DNA of 64,000 bases from Pedobacter sp. MC2016-24. GTDB lineage: Bacteria > Bacteroidota > Bacteroidia > Sphingobacteriales > Sphingobacteriaceae. This document shows positions 24,578 to 32,951 of this stretch, piece by piece. The notes beneath the pieces were generated by a model. The model ran no database searches. It worked only from the letters and a program-made list of their open reading frames with translations, and was not told the origin of the DNA. The stretch lies in NCBI RefSeq assembly GCF_015223055.1, contig NZ_JADFBX010000020.1:1-64000 (forward strand), written 5' to 3'. A program made the translations under genes and the position numbers. Within the stretch, counting starts at the first letter, position 1. Every line of letters starts with the position of its first letter.

Positions 24578-25567
24578 TTAACGGTTATAAACTGTAAAAT
24601 CTTTATGTTCTTTATTGATCAATGCCTCCTCTGGCAGAGATTTGAAATATTCGTAGGTAATTTTCAACCCCTCTGCACGGTTTACTTTAGGTTCCCAGCC
24701 CAGAATTGCTCTGGCCTTGGTAATATCCGGGCGCCTTTGCTTGGGATCATCGACTGGCAAATCCTTAAAGATCAATTTCTGCGAAGTACCTGTCAACTTA
24801 ATGATCTCTTCACCAAACTGTTTGATGGTAATCTCATCCGGATTTCCAATATTTACCGGCTGGGCATAGTCGCTCAACAATAAACGGTAAATACCTTCAA
24901 CCAGGTCATCCACATAACAGAAAGAGCGGGTTTGTGAACCATCTCCAAATACGGTAAGATCCTCACCACGCAAAGCCTGGCCGATAAATGCAGGCAGTAC
25001 ACGGCCGTCATTCAAACGCATTCTTGGTCCGTAAGTATTGAAAATACGTACAATTCTGGTTTCCAGTCCATGGAAAGTATGGTAAGCCATGGTCATGGCC
25101 TCCTGAAACCGTTTGGCTTCATCGTAAACACCCCTTGGTCCTACCGGGTTTACATTACCCCAGTATTCTTCAGGCTGAGGGTTTACACTCGGATCTCCGT
25201 AAACTTCAGAAGTAGAAGCAATCAGCATCCGTGCATTTTTATTTTTAGCCAATCCCAGCAGATTGTGTGTACCCAATGAACCAACTTTCAAAGTCTGGAT
25301 CGGAATCTTGAGGTAATCAATCGGACTGGCCGGTGAAGCGAAATGTAAGATATAATCCAATTCGCCGGATACATAGACAAATTTCGACACGTCATGGTGT
25401 GAAAATTCGAAATTCTCCAGACCAAACAAGTGTTCTATATTTTGCAGATCACCTGTAATCAGGTTGTCCATGCCAATAACATGGTAATCTTCTTTAATAA
25501 ATCTGTCGCACAAATGCGATCCCAGAAATCCGGCTGCGCCGGTAATCAATACCCTTTTACGTCCCAT
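24578..25567 (-). CDS. uxs: UDP-glucuronate decarboxylase (UDP-xylose synthase)
   Basis: 329 residues. GAAGFLGSHLCDRF is the NAD site; STSEVYGDP and YDEAKRFQE (YxxxK) are characteristic of UXS, as are FNTYGPRMRLNDGRVLPAF and FGDGSQTRSFCYVDDLVEG. It makes UDP-xylose from UDP-glucuronate. Its start directly follows the stop of the ugd gene, which makes its substrate, so the pair is a metabolic and translational unit. Confidence 0.93.
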   Translation of the reverse strand: MGRKRVLITGAAGFLGSHLCDRFIKEDYHVIGMDNLITGDLQNIEHLFGLENFEFSHHDVSKFVYVSGELDYILHFASPASPIDYLKIPIQTLKVGSLGTHNLLGLAKNKNARMLIASTSEVYGDPSVNPQPEEYWGNVNPVGPRGVYDEAKRFQEAMTMAYHTFHGLETRIVRIFNTYGPRMRLNDGRVLPAFIGQALRGEDLTVFGDGSQTRSFCYVDDLVEGIYRLLLSDYAQPVNIGNPDEITIKQFGEEIIKLTGTSQKLIFKDLPVDDPKQRRPDITKARAILGWEPKVNRAEGLKITYEYFKSLPEEALINKEHKDFTVYNR

Positions 25568-26878
25568 TTAATTTATAAGCTTACGGCCAATGCTGTTGTA
25601 ATAATATCCCAAATCAATCATTTTGTCCAGATCGTAAAGGTTACGTCCGTCAAAAATAACTTTGTTGACTAAAGTTTTTTCCATTCTTTCAAAATCCGGA
25701 TTTCTAAACACAGACCATTCTGTTGCAATCAACAAGGCGTCAGCATTTTCCAGTGCATCGTACTGGTTCTCTGCATAATTGATTTTCCCTCCGATCAGTC
25801 CTTTCACATTTTTCATGCCTTCCGGATCAAATGCCGTAACTGTAGCGCCATGTTTAACCAGTTCATCAATGATATACAAGGATGGCGCTTCGCGGATGTC
25901 GTCCGTTTCAGGTTTAAAAGCTAATCCCCAAAGTGCAAAATGCTTGCCCTTCAAATCGCCCTTATAATATTTTAAAAGTTTATCTACTAAAATGGTTTTT
26001 TGTTTTTCGTTAACCTCCATCACCGATTTCAGAATCTGGAAATCGTAATTGTGCTCGTCTGCTGCTTTGGCCAGGGCCTGAACATCTTTAGGGAAACAAC
26101 TACCTCCGTAACCAATGCCCGGAAACAGGAAGCGTTTACCAATCCGCGCATCGGCACCAATTCCTTTACGTACTGCATCCACATCAGCGCCAACAATTTC
26201 ACATAGATTAGCCACCTCGTTCATAAAGGTAATTTTTGTAGCCAGGAATGAATTGGCTGCATATTTGGTCAACTCTGAAGAACGCTCATCCATAAATAAG
26301 ATCGGATTACCCTGTCTAACATACGGACCATACAATTCTGCCATCAGTTTTTGAGCTTTATCACTTCTGGTACCGATCACCACACGGTCTGGTTTCATGA
26401 AATCTTCCACAGCTACACCTTCCCTTAAAAACTCAGGGTTAGAAACCACGTCAATTTCTATATCGGTATTCGCCGTAAATACGGCTTGCACTTTATCCGC
26501 TGTCCCTACAGGTACAGTAGACTTGTTCACAATCACTTTATATTCTGTCACCAGTCCGGCTACATCTTTTGCAGCACCTAGAATATAAGACAGGTCGGCC
26601 GCACCATCTCCACCCGGAGGCGTTGGTAAGGCCATGAAAATAATCTGTGCTTCTTTTACAGCCAAGGCAAGATCTGTGGTAAAGGATAACCTACCCTGTG
26701 CGATATTTCTATGAAAAAGCACATCTAATCCCGGCTCATAAATTGGCACAATGCCTGTCTGCATCTGATGCACCTTTGCTTCATTAATATCTACACAGAT
26801 TACAGCATTGCCTGTTTCTGCCAGGCAAGTACCCGTAACCAAACCTACGTACCCTGTACCAATAACGGCTATTTTCAT
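25568..26878 (-). CDS. ugd: UDP-glucose 6-dehydrogenase
   Basis: 436 residues. N-terminal NAD site (GTGYVGLVTGTCLAE), the PTPPGGDGAADLSYI loop, a central helical hinge, and the active-site GYGGSCFPKDVQALAK with its catalytic cysteine. It oxidises UDP-glucose twice to UDP-glucuronate. It is the first gene of the minus-strand run ugd-uxs-galE-hypothetical-rfbB and diverges from waaA across 64 bp, which must hold both promoters. Confidence 0.95.
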   Translation of the reverse strand: MKIAVIGTGYVGLVTGTCLAETGNAVICVDINEAKVHQMQTGIVPIYEPGLDVLFHRNIAQGRLSFTTDLALAVKEAQIIFMALPTPPGGDGAADLSYILGAAKDVAGLVTEYKVIVNKSTVPVGTADKVQAVFTANTDIEIDVVSNPEFLREGVAVEDFMKPDRVVIGTRSDKAQKLMAELYGPYVRQGNPILFMDERSSELTKYAANSFLATKITFMNEVANLCEIVGADVDAVRKGIGADARIGKRFLFPGIGYGGSCFPKDVQALAKAADEHNYDFQILKSVMEVNEKQKTILVDKLLKYYKGDLKGKHFALWGLAFKPETDDIREAPSLYIIDELVKHGATVTAFDPEGMKNVKGLIGGKINYAENQYDALENADALLIATEWSVFRNPDFERMEKTLVNKVIFDGRNLYDLDKMIDLGYYYNSIGRKLIN

Positions 26879-26942
26879 ATATTCAACCTATTTTATGTTA
26901 TATTCAAGTATCTTCGGCTAAGATAATAAATAAACACACAAA

Positions 26943-28205
26943 ATGCTTTGGCTTTATAACATCGGAATTCAACTTTATGGCTTAGCTGTCAGGTTATTTT
27001 CTGTATTCAATACAAAAGCATCTTTTTTCATTAAGGGAAGGAAAGATATTTTCCAAAATATAAAAAAAACCATAGATCCTGCTGATCGCCCGGTCTGGTT
27101 CCACTTTGCTTCTCTTGGAGAATTTGAGCAAGGCAGACCCGTTTTCGAAAAGCTGCTTCAAAAATTCCCGGATAAAAAGATCGTCATTACTTTTTTCTCA
27201 CCATCAGGTTATGAGATCCGGAAGCATTATGCACAGGCAGCAGGTATATTCTACCTGCCCCTGGACAGCGCCTCAAATGCAAAAAAGCTAATTGCAGCGT
27301 TCAATCCTGAAATTGCCATATTTACAAAATATGAATACTGGTATCACTATTTTAAGGAACTTAACCGTAAACACATTCCACTTTTCATCATTTCAGGGAT
27401 ATTCAGACCTGATCAGATCTTTTTCAAATGGTATGGCAGTTTCAACAGAAAGATATTATCCTTTGTAAACCATTTCTTTGTACAAAATGAGGAGAGTGTG
27501 CAACTGTTAAAGACAATTGGCATCGACAGGGCCAGTTTAAGTGGTGACACCCGGTTTGACCGCGTAGCTGAAAATGCAACGGCAGCTAAAAAAATAGCGT
27601 TAATAGCTGATTTTTGCGGAAACGCTCCTGTTTTTATCGGCGGTAGCACCTGGCCGGAAGATGAGCGTCTGATTTATGGGCTCACTAAATTACATCCCGA
27701 TTGGAAATTTATCCTGGCACCGCACGAAATTGACCAAAGCCACATTAAAGCTATTCAAACCCAGTTTCCTGACGCGCTCACCTATTCCAAATTGAAGGAC
27801 GAAGCCCAGGTTGATTCCAGTGCACATCAGACCTTGATTATAGACAATATCGGAATGCTTTCTGCTTTATACGCTTATGGAAGGATCGCTTATATCGGAG
27901 GTGGTTTTGGCGTAGGGATCCACAACACCCTTGAAGCCGCCGCTTTTGGTATCCCTGTCATATTCGGGCCTAAATACGACAAGTTCCAGGAGGCAAAAGA
28001 TCTGGTGGCGCTGGGTGCAGCACAAAGCATTGAAAACCAGACCAGCATAAACAATGCGTTTGAAACTTTCCGGAAAAATCAGGAATCGGCTGGCTTCATA
28101 GCAAAAAAATATGTAGCAGATAAAAAGGGCGCTACAGACCAAATCATCAGCTACATCATGCCTTACCTGGCTAGTTCTTTACCATGCCAACAAGGGCCTC
28201 AATAA
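26943..28205 (+). CDS. waaA: Kdo transferase
   Basis: 420 residues. An N-terminal membrane-anchor segment is followed by the WaaA pattern: ASLGEFEQGRPVFEKL (general-base glutamate region), then GGSTWPEDERL in the second Rossmann domain and GGGFGVGIHNTLEAAAFGIP with FGPKYDKFQEA near the end. It adds Kdo to lipid A precursor at the inner membrane, the first step of LPS core assembly. Placement beside UDP-sugar genes suits envelope glycan synthesis. Its 3' end overlaps the convergent hemH gene by 35 bp. Confidence 0.94.
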   Translation: MLWLYNIGIQLYGLAVRLFSVFNTKASFFIKGRKDIFQNIKKTIDPADRPVWFHFASLGEFEQGRPVFEKLLQKFPDKKIVITFFSPSGYEIRKHYAQAAGIFYLPLDSASNAKKLIAAFNPEIAIFTKYEYWYHYFKELNRKHIPLFIISGIFRPDQIFFKWYGSFNRKILSFVNHFFVQNEESVQLLKTIGIDRASLSGDTRFDRVAENATAAKKIALIADFCGNAPVFIGGSTWPEDERLIYGLTKLHPDWKFILAPHEIDQSHIKAIQTQFPDALTYSKLKDEAQVDSSAHQTLIIDNIGMLSALYAYGRIAYIGGGFGVGIHNTLEAAAFGIPVIFGPKYDKFQEAKDLVALGAAQSIENQTSINNAFETFRKNQESAGFIAKKYVADKKGATDQIISYIMPYLASSLPCQQGPQ

Positions 28206-29184
28206 AGCGCGGATCATCATTCAAACTTTCCACCAGCTGTACATGTTCACCACCAAGCGCTTTAAACTCTTCATGGTATTCTACCGTAATCTCGTATAAG
28301 GTTTCCAGGCAATCGGCCACAAATGCAGGACTAAACACCAGCAGGCGCTTTTTTTCCTCGCCTGCAAGTTTTTTCAAGACATCGGTCGTATACGGTTGTA
28401 CCCAGGGCTCTTTACCCAGGCGGGACTGGAAGCATACGGTATAATCTTCCCGTGCAATATTCAATTTATCGGCAATCAGCCTGGCCGTGTCGTGTCCCTG
28501 CGCAGAGTAGCAAAGCTTATTGGTATCGTTTAGCGTATCGCAGCAGTTTTCTTTTTTCAGGCAATAGCTGCCGGTATGGTCGCATTTTAACAACTGGCGT
28601 TCTGGCAAGCCATGGAAACTGAACAAAACATGGTCATAAGTTTCAGGCTGATACTTTCTGGCGTTGGCCGCAAAAGTTTCGAGCATCAATTCATTATTGT
28701 GGAATGAGCTGACAAAACTTACAGGTGGAATGGTTGGCCATTTGCTCAGTTCTTCCATTACATTTTGGATCACAGATCCTGTACTGGCAGATGCATACTG
28801 TGGAAACAAAGGAATTACCTGGATACTTTCTACCAATGCAGCCTTCATTTTCTCCAATGCTGAAGATATGGAAGGATTTTGATAGCGCATGGCCAGTTCA
28901 ACATGGTATTCATCACCCAGTTGTTCCTGAACCAAAGCAGCTTGTATTTTACTAAAATACAATAATGGAGATCCATTTTCATCCCAGATTTCTTTATACA
29001 GTTTAGAAGTTTTAGGGCTGCGAAAAGGGACAATAATACCTTTAACCAACAACGTCCGTTTAAATGCATTGATGTCAATTACGCGTTCATCCATCAAAAA
29101 CTGATCAAGATATTTACGCACGTCTTTCACCTCCGGACTGTCCGGGGTTCCCAAATTCACTAATAATACACCCTTTTTTCCCAT
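28171..29184 (-). CDS. hemH: ferrochelatase
   Basis: 337 residues. MGKKGVLLVNLGTPDSPEVK is the standard opening. FSFHGLPERQL carries the metal-site histidine, and SPAFVADCLETLYEI carries the conserved glutamate. Cytoplasmic; it inserts Fe2+ into protoporphyrin IX to make heme. A cysteine-rich segment (CDHTGSYCLKKENCCD) in the middle resembles that of other Bacteroidota and proteobacterial enzymes. The last codons overlap waaA on the opposite strand. Confidence 0.96.
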   Translation of the reverse strand: MGKKGVLLVNLGTPDSPEVKDVRKYLDQFLMDERVIDINAFKRTLLVKGIIVPFRSPKTSKLYKEIWDENGSPLLYFSKIQAALVQEQLGDEYHVELAMRYQNPSISSALEKMKAALVESIQVIPLFPQYASASTGSVIQNVMEELSKWPTIPPVSFVSSFHNNELMLETFAANARKYQPETYDHVLFSFHGLPERQLLKCDHTGSYCLKKENCCDTLNDTNKLCYSAQGHDTARLIADKLNIAREDYTVCFQSRLGKEPWVQPYTTDVLKKLAGEEKKRLLVFSPAFVADCLETLYEITVEYHEEFKALGGEHVQLVESLNDDPRFIEALVGMVKN

Positions 29185-29255
29185 AATTTGCCCAAAAATA
29201 AGTATTCAAACCGTTATTTCGGTCTGAGCCTGATTGCAATAAGAATATTTACTTT

Positions 29256-30104
29256 TTAATGATGAAGCAAAAAGGCCTTCACCTCTTCCATCAACCACAT
29301 TGGCGTTGATGTAGCACCGCAAATGCCCACTTTATCGCCCGCAGAAAACCAATCCATTTCGATCTCTGCTACATTGGAAATGAAATAAGCATTGTCATTG
29401 TACTTTTTGCATACATCATACAATACTTTTCCATTTGATGACTTTTTGCCCGACACAAATAAGATCTTATCGTAATCGGCGACGAATTTCTCCAGATCGG
29501 TATAACGGTTGGAAACCTGACGGCAAATGGTATCATTTGCTTTAACCTCGTAGCCCCTACTGATCAGTTCGTCTTTAATGTGATAAAACTTATCTGTGCT
29601 CTTGGTAGTCTGGCTGTATAAGGTAAACCTTGCCGGAAGCTCCACATGATCCAGTTCAGCAAGATCCTGAAATACGATCGCTTTACCATCAGTTTGCCCC
29701 TGTAAGCCGATCACCTCTGCATGGCCATGTTTTCCAAAAATCAGGATTTGCTCATCGTCATCATGAGAATTTTTGATCCGGTTCTGTAATTTCAATACAA
29801 CAGGACATGAAGCGTCAATGAGTGTGAGGTTATTTTCCAGCGCCAACTGGTAAGTAGAAGGTGCTTCGCCATGCGCACGGATCAGCACTTTTTCATTACT
29901 TAAGCTGTGTAATTTATCGTGATCAATAATCCGCAGGCCTTTTTCAGTTAGGCGTTTGACTTCCTCATCATTGTGCACGATATCACCAAGGCAGTACAAA
30001 TAAGGTTCGTGATCCAGAATATCTTCAGCCATATCAATGGCATAAACTACCCCAAAACAGAAGCCTGATGCCTTATCAATGGTTACAGCCAAGTCGTATT
30101 TCAT
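29256..30104 (-). CDS. ispH: 4-hydroxy-3-methylbut-2-enyl diphosphate reductase
   Basis: 282 residues. Three conserved cysteines for the Fe-S cluster are present: SGFCFGV (near residue 17), DASCPVV and GICGATSTP. Substrate-binding motifs RAHGEAPSTY and GKHGHAEVIGL are also seen. It carries out the last step of the MEP isoprenoid pathway, yielding IPP and DMAPP. The length and motif spacing are ordinary. It lies 71 bp upstream of hemH on the same strand. Confidence 0.95.
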   Translation of the reverse strand: MKYDLAVTIDKASGFCFGVVYAIDMAEDILDHEPYLYCLGDIVHNDEEVKRLTEKGLRIIDHDKLHSLSNEKVLIRAHGEAPSTYQLALENNLTLIDASCPVVLKLQNRIKNSHDDDEQILIFGKHGHAEVIGLQGQTDGKAIVFQDLAELDHVELPARFTLYSQTTKSTDKFYHIKDELISRGYEVKANDTICRQVSNRYTDLEKFVADYDKILFVSGKKSSNGKVLYDVCKKYNDNAYFISNVAEIEMDWFSAGDKVGICGATSTPMWLMEEVKAFLLHH

Positions 30105-30142
30105 CTCACAAAATTACATAAAAACTGTTTCATATCCTTGCT

Positions 30143-31099
30143 TTAATGTTTAATTGCAGTCAAGATCTGAAGCGCCATTGCTTTAAGCATCAAAACAAAT
30201 AAACAGATCATCTGTAAAGGATGCAGCAGCACATTCCATAATGGCGACTGAGCAGTGAGGAAGGAAATCATCATTCGTGACAAAAAAATCAATCCGACAG
30301 GTAACATCCACAACATGGGATCGAAGTAAATGCCGATAGCCAGCGGTCCGACAATAACCAGCAACAGATAAATTCCTGCGATGAGCGGTTGGTTGCCCAA
30401 TAACAGCAATAACTTCGTGGCTGTAGCCTTCGAGTTCAAATCTTGTTCAACCACATCAATCATTCGATTACCCAATAAAACTTCTACAGGAAGCTTTTCC
30501 CGCTTTATAGCTTTCATGATTTCCAAAGCACCAGATTTCGGCTGATGATATTGGTGCCACCCATGTTGTTTATACAAAAAAGCATCAAAAAAAAGGCAGT
30601 CTGAATTTGCACTCACAAAAGCCTGGTTATTACTCAAACGTACCAATCTCAAGGGCAGGATATTGAGCAACACAAAATCATTCAAGGGTGCAAGGCAGCG
30701 TGACAATACATTCGTGTTTTTATAATTGGGGATGATGCTGAGCAAAGCCAGATTGAATGTCCTGGTTCTGTAGATCAGATTATTGATGAAGCTATATTGT
30801 ATGGTGCTGTTTTCTGTTAAAAACAATAAGTATTTTCCGGTAGACCGACCAACCAGTTCTTTTACAGACATGCCCGGTTTTTGAATAAGCAGCTCAAGAT
30901 CCTTATAATCCTGGGCCGCAATAGCAGCAGCCAGTCTGTCGGTATTTGGAGCTGAATTTGGCAACAAAACCAATACGGACACCCGATCGTTAAAATGCTT
31001 ACCATAATGGCCAAGCTTAGGATTGGACAGGAAATTAAATAGAGTAACCGAAAATCTCAGGACTAAAAAAAGGAGGACAGCGTACAGAAATTCAATCAT
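30143..31099 (-). CDS. membrane glycosyltransferase-like protein, degenerate
   Basis: 318 residues. An N-terminal helix is followed by a GT-A-like fold: VSVLVLLPNSAPNTDRLAAA and IAAQDYKDLELLI match the start of family 2 glycosyltransferases, and GKYLLFLTENSTIQYSF is where the DxD motif belongs. Here the acidic residues are missing (TENST). Two to three C-terminal helices follow (LIAGIYLLLVIVGPLAIGIY and beyond). This suggests a family-2-like protein that lost metal binding, acting perhaps as a structural partner, or a divergent enzyme. It lies 18 bp from the upstream PyrR-like gene and may be co-transcribed with it. Confidence 0.6.
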   Translation of the reverse strand: MIEFLYAVLLFLVLRFSVTLFNFLSNPKLGHYGKHFNDRVSVLVLLPNSAPNTDRLAAAIAAQDYKDLELLIQKPGMSVKELVGRSTGKYLLFLTENSTIQYSFINNLIYRTRTFNLALLSIIPNYKNTNVLSRCLAPLNDFVLLNILPLRLVRLSNNQAFVSANSDCLFFDAFLYKQHGWHQYHQPKSGALEIMKAIKREKLPVEVLLGNRMIDVVEQDLNSKATATKLLLLLGNQPLIAGIYLLLVIVGPLAIGIYFDPMLWMLPVGLIFLSRMMISFLTAQSPLWNVLLHPLQMICLFVLMLKAMALQILTAIKH

Positions 31100-31117
31100 A
31101 AGCCATCCTTTTTCTTT

Positions 31118-31627
31118 TTAACTTAAATACACCCGATCTTCTTCACCTTCCACATCCATCACCACATCCACATGTTCTTTTAACACAGTAGACATTTGCA
31201 GTCCGACAAAATCTGTTGCTATCGGAAATATTTTATGACTCCGGTCTACCAGAACTACCGTTCTGATTTTCTTGTGCGGGGTATTTAGAAAAACGCCCAA
31301 ACCATAGGCCAGTGTTTTTCCACTATTTAAAACATCATCAACCAGGATCACCACTTTGTTTTTCCAATGTGACTCATCTAAATCTGTATTGGCAATCAAT
31401 CTGGAGCTTTTACGTTCCAGTTCAATTTTAAGCATCACGATTTTCATATCCGATATTTTGGCCAATACCTTTTTCAAACGCAAGGCAAGTTTGTATCCAC
31501 GATCCCAAATTCCAGCAAGTACAATTTCCTTTTCATTGATGTTATCTTCCAGTATCTGGTAAGCAATTCTATTTATTTTTTGCTGTATTTGCTTTTTATC
31601 GAGAATGAGTAGCTGAGATCCTGCCAT
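31118..31627 (-). CDS. phosphoribosyltransferase, PyrR-like
   Basis: 169 residues of the type I phosphoribosyltransferase fold. The PRPP-binding motif is VVILVDDVLNSGKTL. The preceding IVLAGIWDRGYKLALRLKK loop and the following VLVDRSHKIFPIATDFVGLQ resemble PyrR, which acts as an uracil phosphoribosyltransferase or, in Gram-positives, as an RNA-binding attenuator of pyr genes. No pyr genes are near, so a regulatory role cannot be inferred here. The fold call is secure, the substrate less so. Confidence 0.85.
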   Translation of the reverse strand: MAGSQLLILDKKQIQQKINRIAYQILEDNINEKEIVLAGIWDRGYKLALRLKKVLAKISDMKIVMLKIELERKSSRLIANTDLDESHWKNKVVILVDDVLNSGKTLAYGLGVFLNTPHKKIRTVVLVDRSHKIFPIATDFVGLQMSTVLKEHVDVVMDVEGEEDRVYLS

Positions 31628-31762
31628 GTGTGTACCTTGTTTTATACTGCAAAAAGAACGATTTTAACACTTATATTCAAAACATTTGAAAAATAAAATA
31701 TAAAACCTGCAACGTTTTGCTCCTTCATGCGTCTAATAGATGTAAACCTAACAAAACAAAAT

Positions 31763-32470
31763 ATGAAAAATGCTATTAAATCCTTATTTCTACTCTTTGT
31801 TTGCACATTATTTACTTTTTCCTTAAAAGCCCAGGAAAATAAAAACATTGGAATTACAAATTTTAATGCGGTTTCAGTGGCCAATGGAATTGATCTTTAC
31901 CTTACACAAAGCACTTCAGAAAACATCAAATTATCAGGACATCCGGACTTGATCAAAGATGTAATGGTAACCAAAGAAGGTAATACCCTTAAAATCCGGC
32001 ACAAGAACAACGGTGGCCTTGGTAAAATTTTCAAGGGTACAACGGTAAAAATCTACGTGAACTATAAAACCCTGGAAAGCATAGATGCCAGCGGTGGCAG
32101 TGATGTATATGCACAAAATACGATCAAAACAGAAAAATTGAGCATCCAATCTTCAGGTGGCTCAGACCTGAAACTTGATGTCATTACGAAGGATATCAAA
32201 ATTCAAATTAGTGGAGGCTCAGATCTTGACTTAAAAGGCAGTGCCTCAAACATGGAGCTCAGCAGCAGCGGTGGCAGTGATGTGAAAGCTTATAATTTTA
32301 TTGTAGAATATGCGAAAGTAAATGCCAGTGGTGGTTCTGATGCCAATATTCATGTAACAAAGGGGCTTGAGGCGAGTGCAACGGGTGGCAGTGACATCAA
32401 TTACAAAGGCAATGCTGCCTTAAAAAAGACTTCGTCCAGCAAAAGCGGGGACATTAAGAAAATAGACTGA
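31763..32470 (+). CDS. DUF2807 (head GIN domain) exported protein
   Basis: 235 residues from ATG at 31763, whose signal peptide (MKNAIKSLFLLFVCTLFTFS, cleavage near LKAQ) decides the start. The rest is a right-handed beta-helix-like domain: repeated SGGSD units (DASGGSDVYA, SSGGSDLKLD, SGGSDLDLKG, SSGGSDVKAY, ASGGSDANIH, ATGGSDINYK), about one per 20-25 residues. This is typical of DUF2807 'head GIN' proteins of Bacteroidota. They are periplasmic or surface proteins without a defined function, sometimes likened to adhesins. Confidence 0.9.
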   Translation: MKNAIKSLFLLFVCTLFTFSLKAQENKNIGITNFNAVSVANGIDLYLTQSTSENIKLSGHPDLIKDVMVTKEGNTLKIRHKNNGGLGKIFKGTTVKIYVNYKTLESIDASGGSDVYAQNTIKTEKLSIQSSGGSDLKLDVITKDIKIQISGGSDLDLKGSASNMELSSSGGSDVKAYNFIVEYAKVNASGGSDANIHVTKGLEASATGGSDINYKGNAALKKTSSSKSGDIKKID

Positions 32471-32494
32471 GGTCTAGGTTTTAGTTTTTTAGCG

Positions 32495-32530
32495 ATCCCC
32501 CTCAGTAGCCATCTGAGGGGGATTTTTTTG
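32495..32530. terminator. terminator between convergent genes
   Basis: ATCCCCCTCAG (32495-32505) and CTGAGGGGGAT (32513-32523) form an exact 11-bp GC-rich stem with a 7-nt loop, followed by T7. It ends the DUF2807 transcript. Confidence 0.88.
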
Positions 32531-32534
32531 CGCT

Positions 32535-32933
32535 TTACTTTTTATAAGGATAGTAAATGAAATTGGCACCTTCGGGCACAACGACAAATACACACATGAA
32601 GTTCTCTGGTTTTTTATAAGCTTTCAGGAACATTTCTTTTTTATCAGCAGCGATAATTCCTTTTTCGGCAAATTCTTCAAATGTTGAAGCTTGTATGGTC
32701 CAGTCCGTATTCAATTCTTTACGATCAAGGATCACCTCTCCGATACTCACCGTATGCTGGTGGGCAATAAAAATGGGATTTGCAGAAATACCTTCCATCA
32801 TGATGGCAACCGCTACTTCTTTAATTGAATCAGAATACAATTCCAGGTCTTTTTCCAGACTGACCAGCGGACTTTTCTTTTGCTCCACCTTACCCTTTTC
32901 AGGTTGTTGGGGCAATAACTCTTCCATATCCAT
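32535..32933 (-). CDS. hypothetical protein
   Basis: 132 residues, cytoplasmic by appearance. A Lys/Gln-rich N-terminus is followed by a mixed alpha/beta region (VAVAIMMEGISANPIFIAHQ, and WTIQASTFEEFAEKGIIAAD) and a beta-rich end (MCVFVVVPEGANFIYYPYKK). No family is recognised. It starts 18 bp after the rlmD stop on the same strand, so the two may share a transcript. Confidence 0.75.
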   Translation of the reverse strand: MDMEELLPQQPEKGKVEQKKSPLVSLEKDLELYSDSIKEVAVAIMMEGISANPIFIAHQHTVSIGEVILDRKELNTDWTIQASTFEEFAEKGIIAADKKEMFLKAYKKPENFMCVFVVVPEGANFIYYPYKK

Positions 32934-32951
32934 TTCTAATATCTTTTTAGA

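Noticed and set aside
32090..32400. DNA repeat in the DUF2807 gene
   Set aside because: The recurring GGTGGCAGTGA-type words encode the SGGSD turns of the protein and need no separate explanation.
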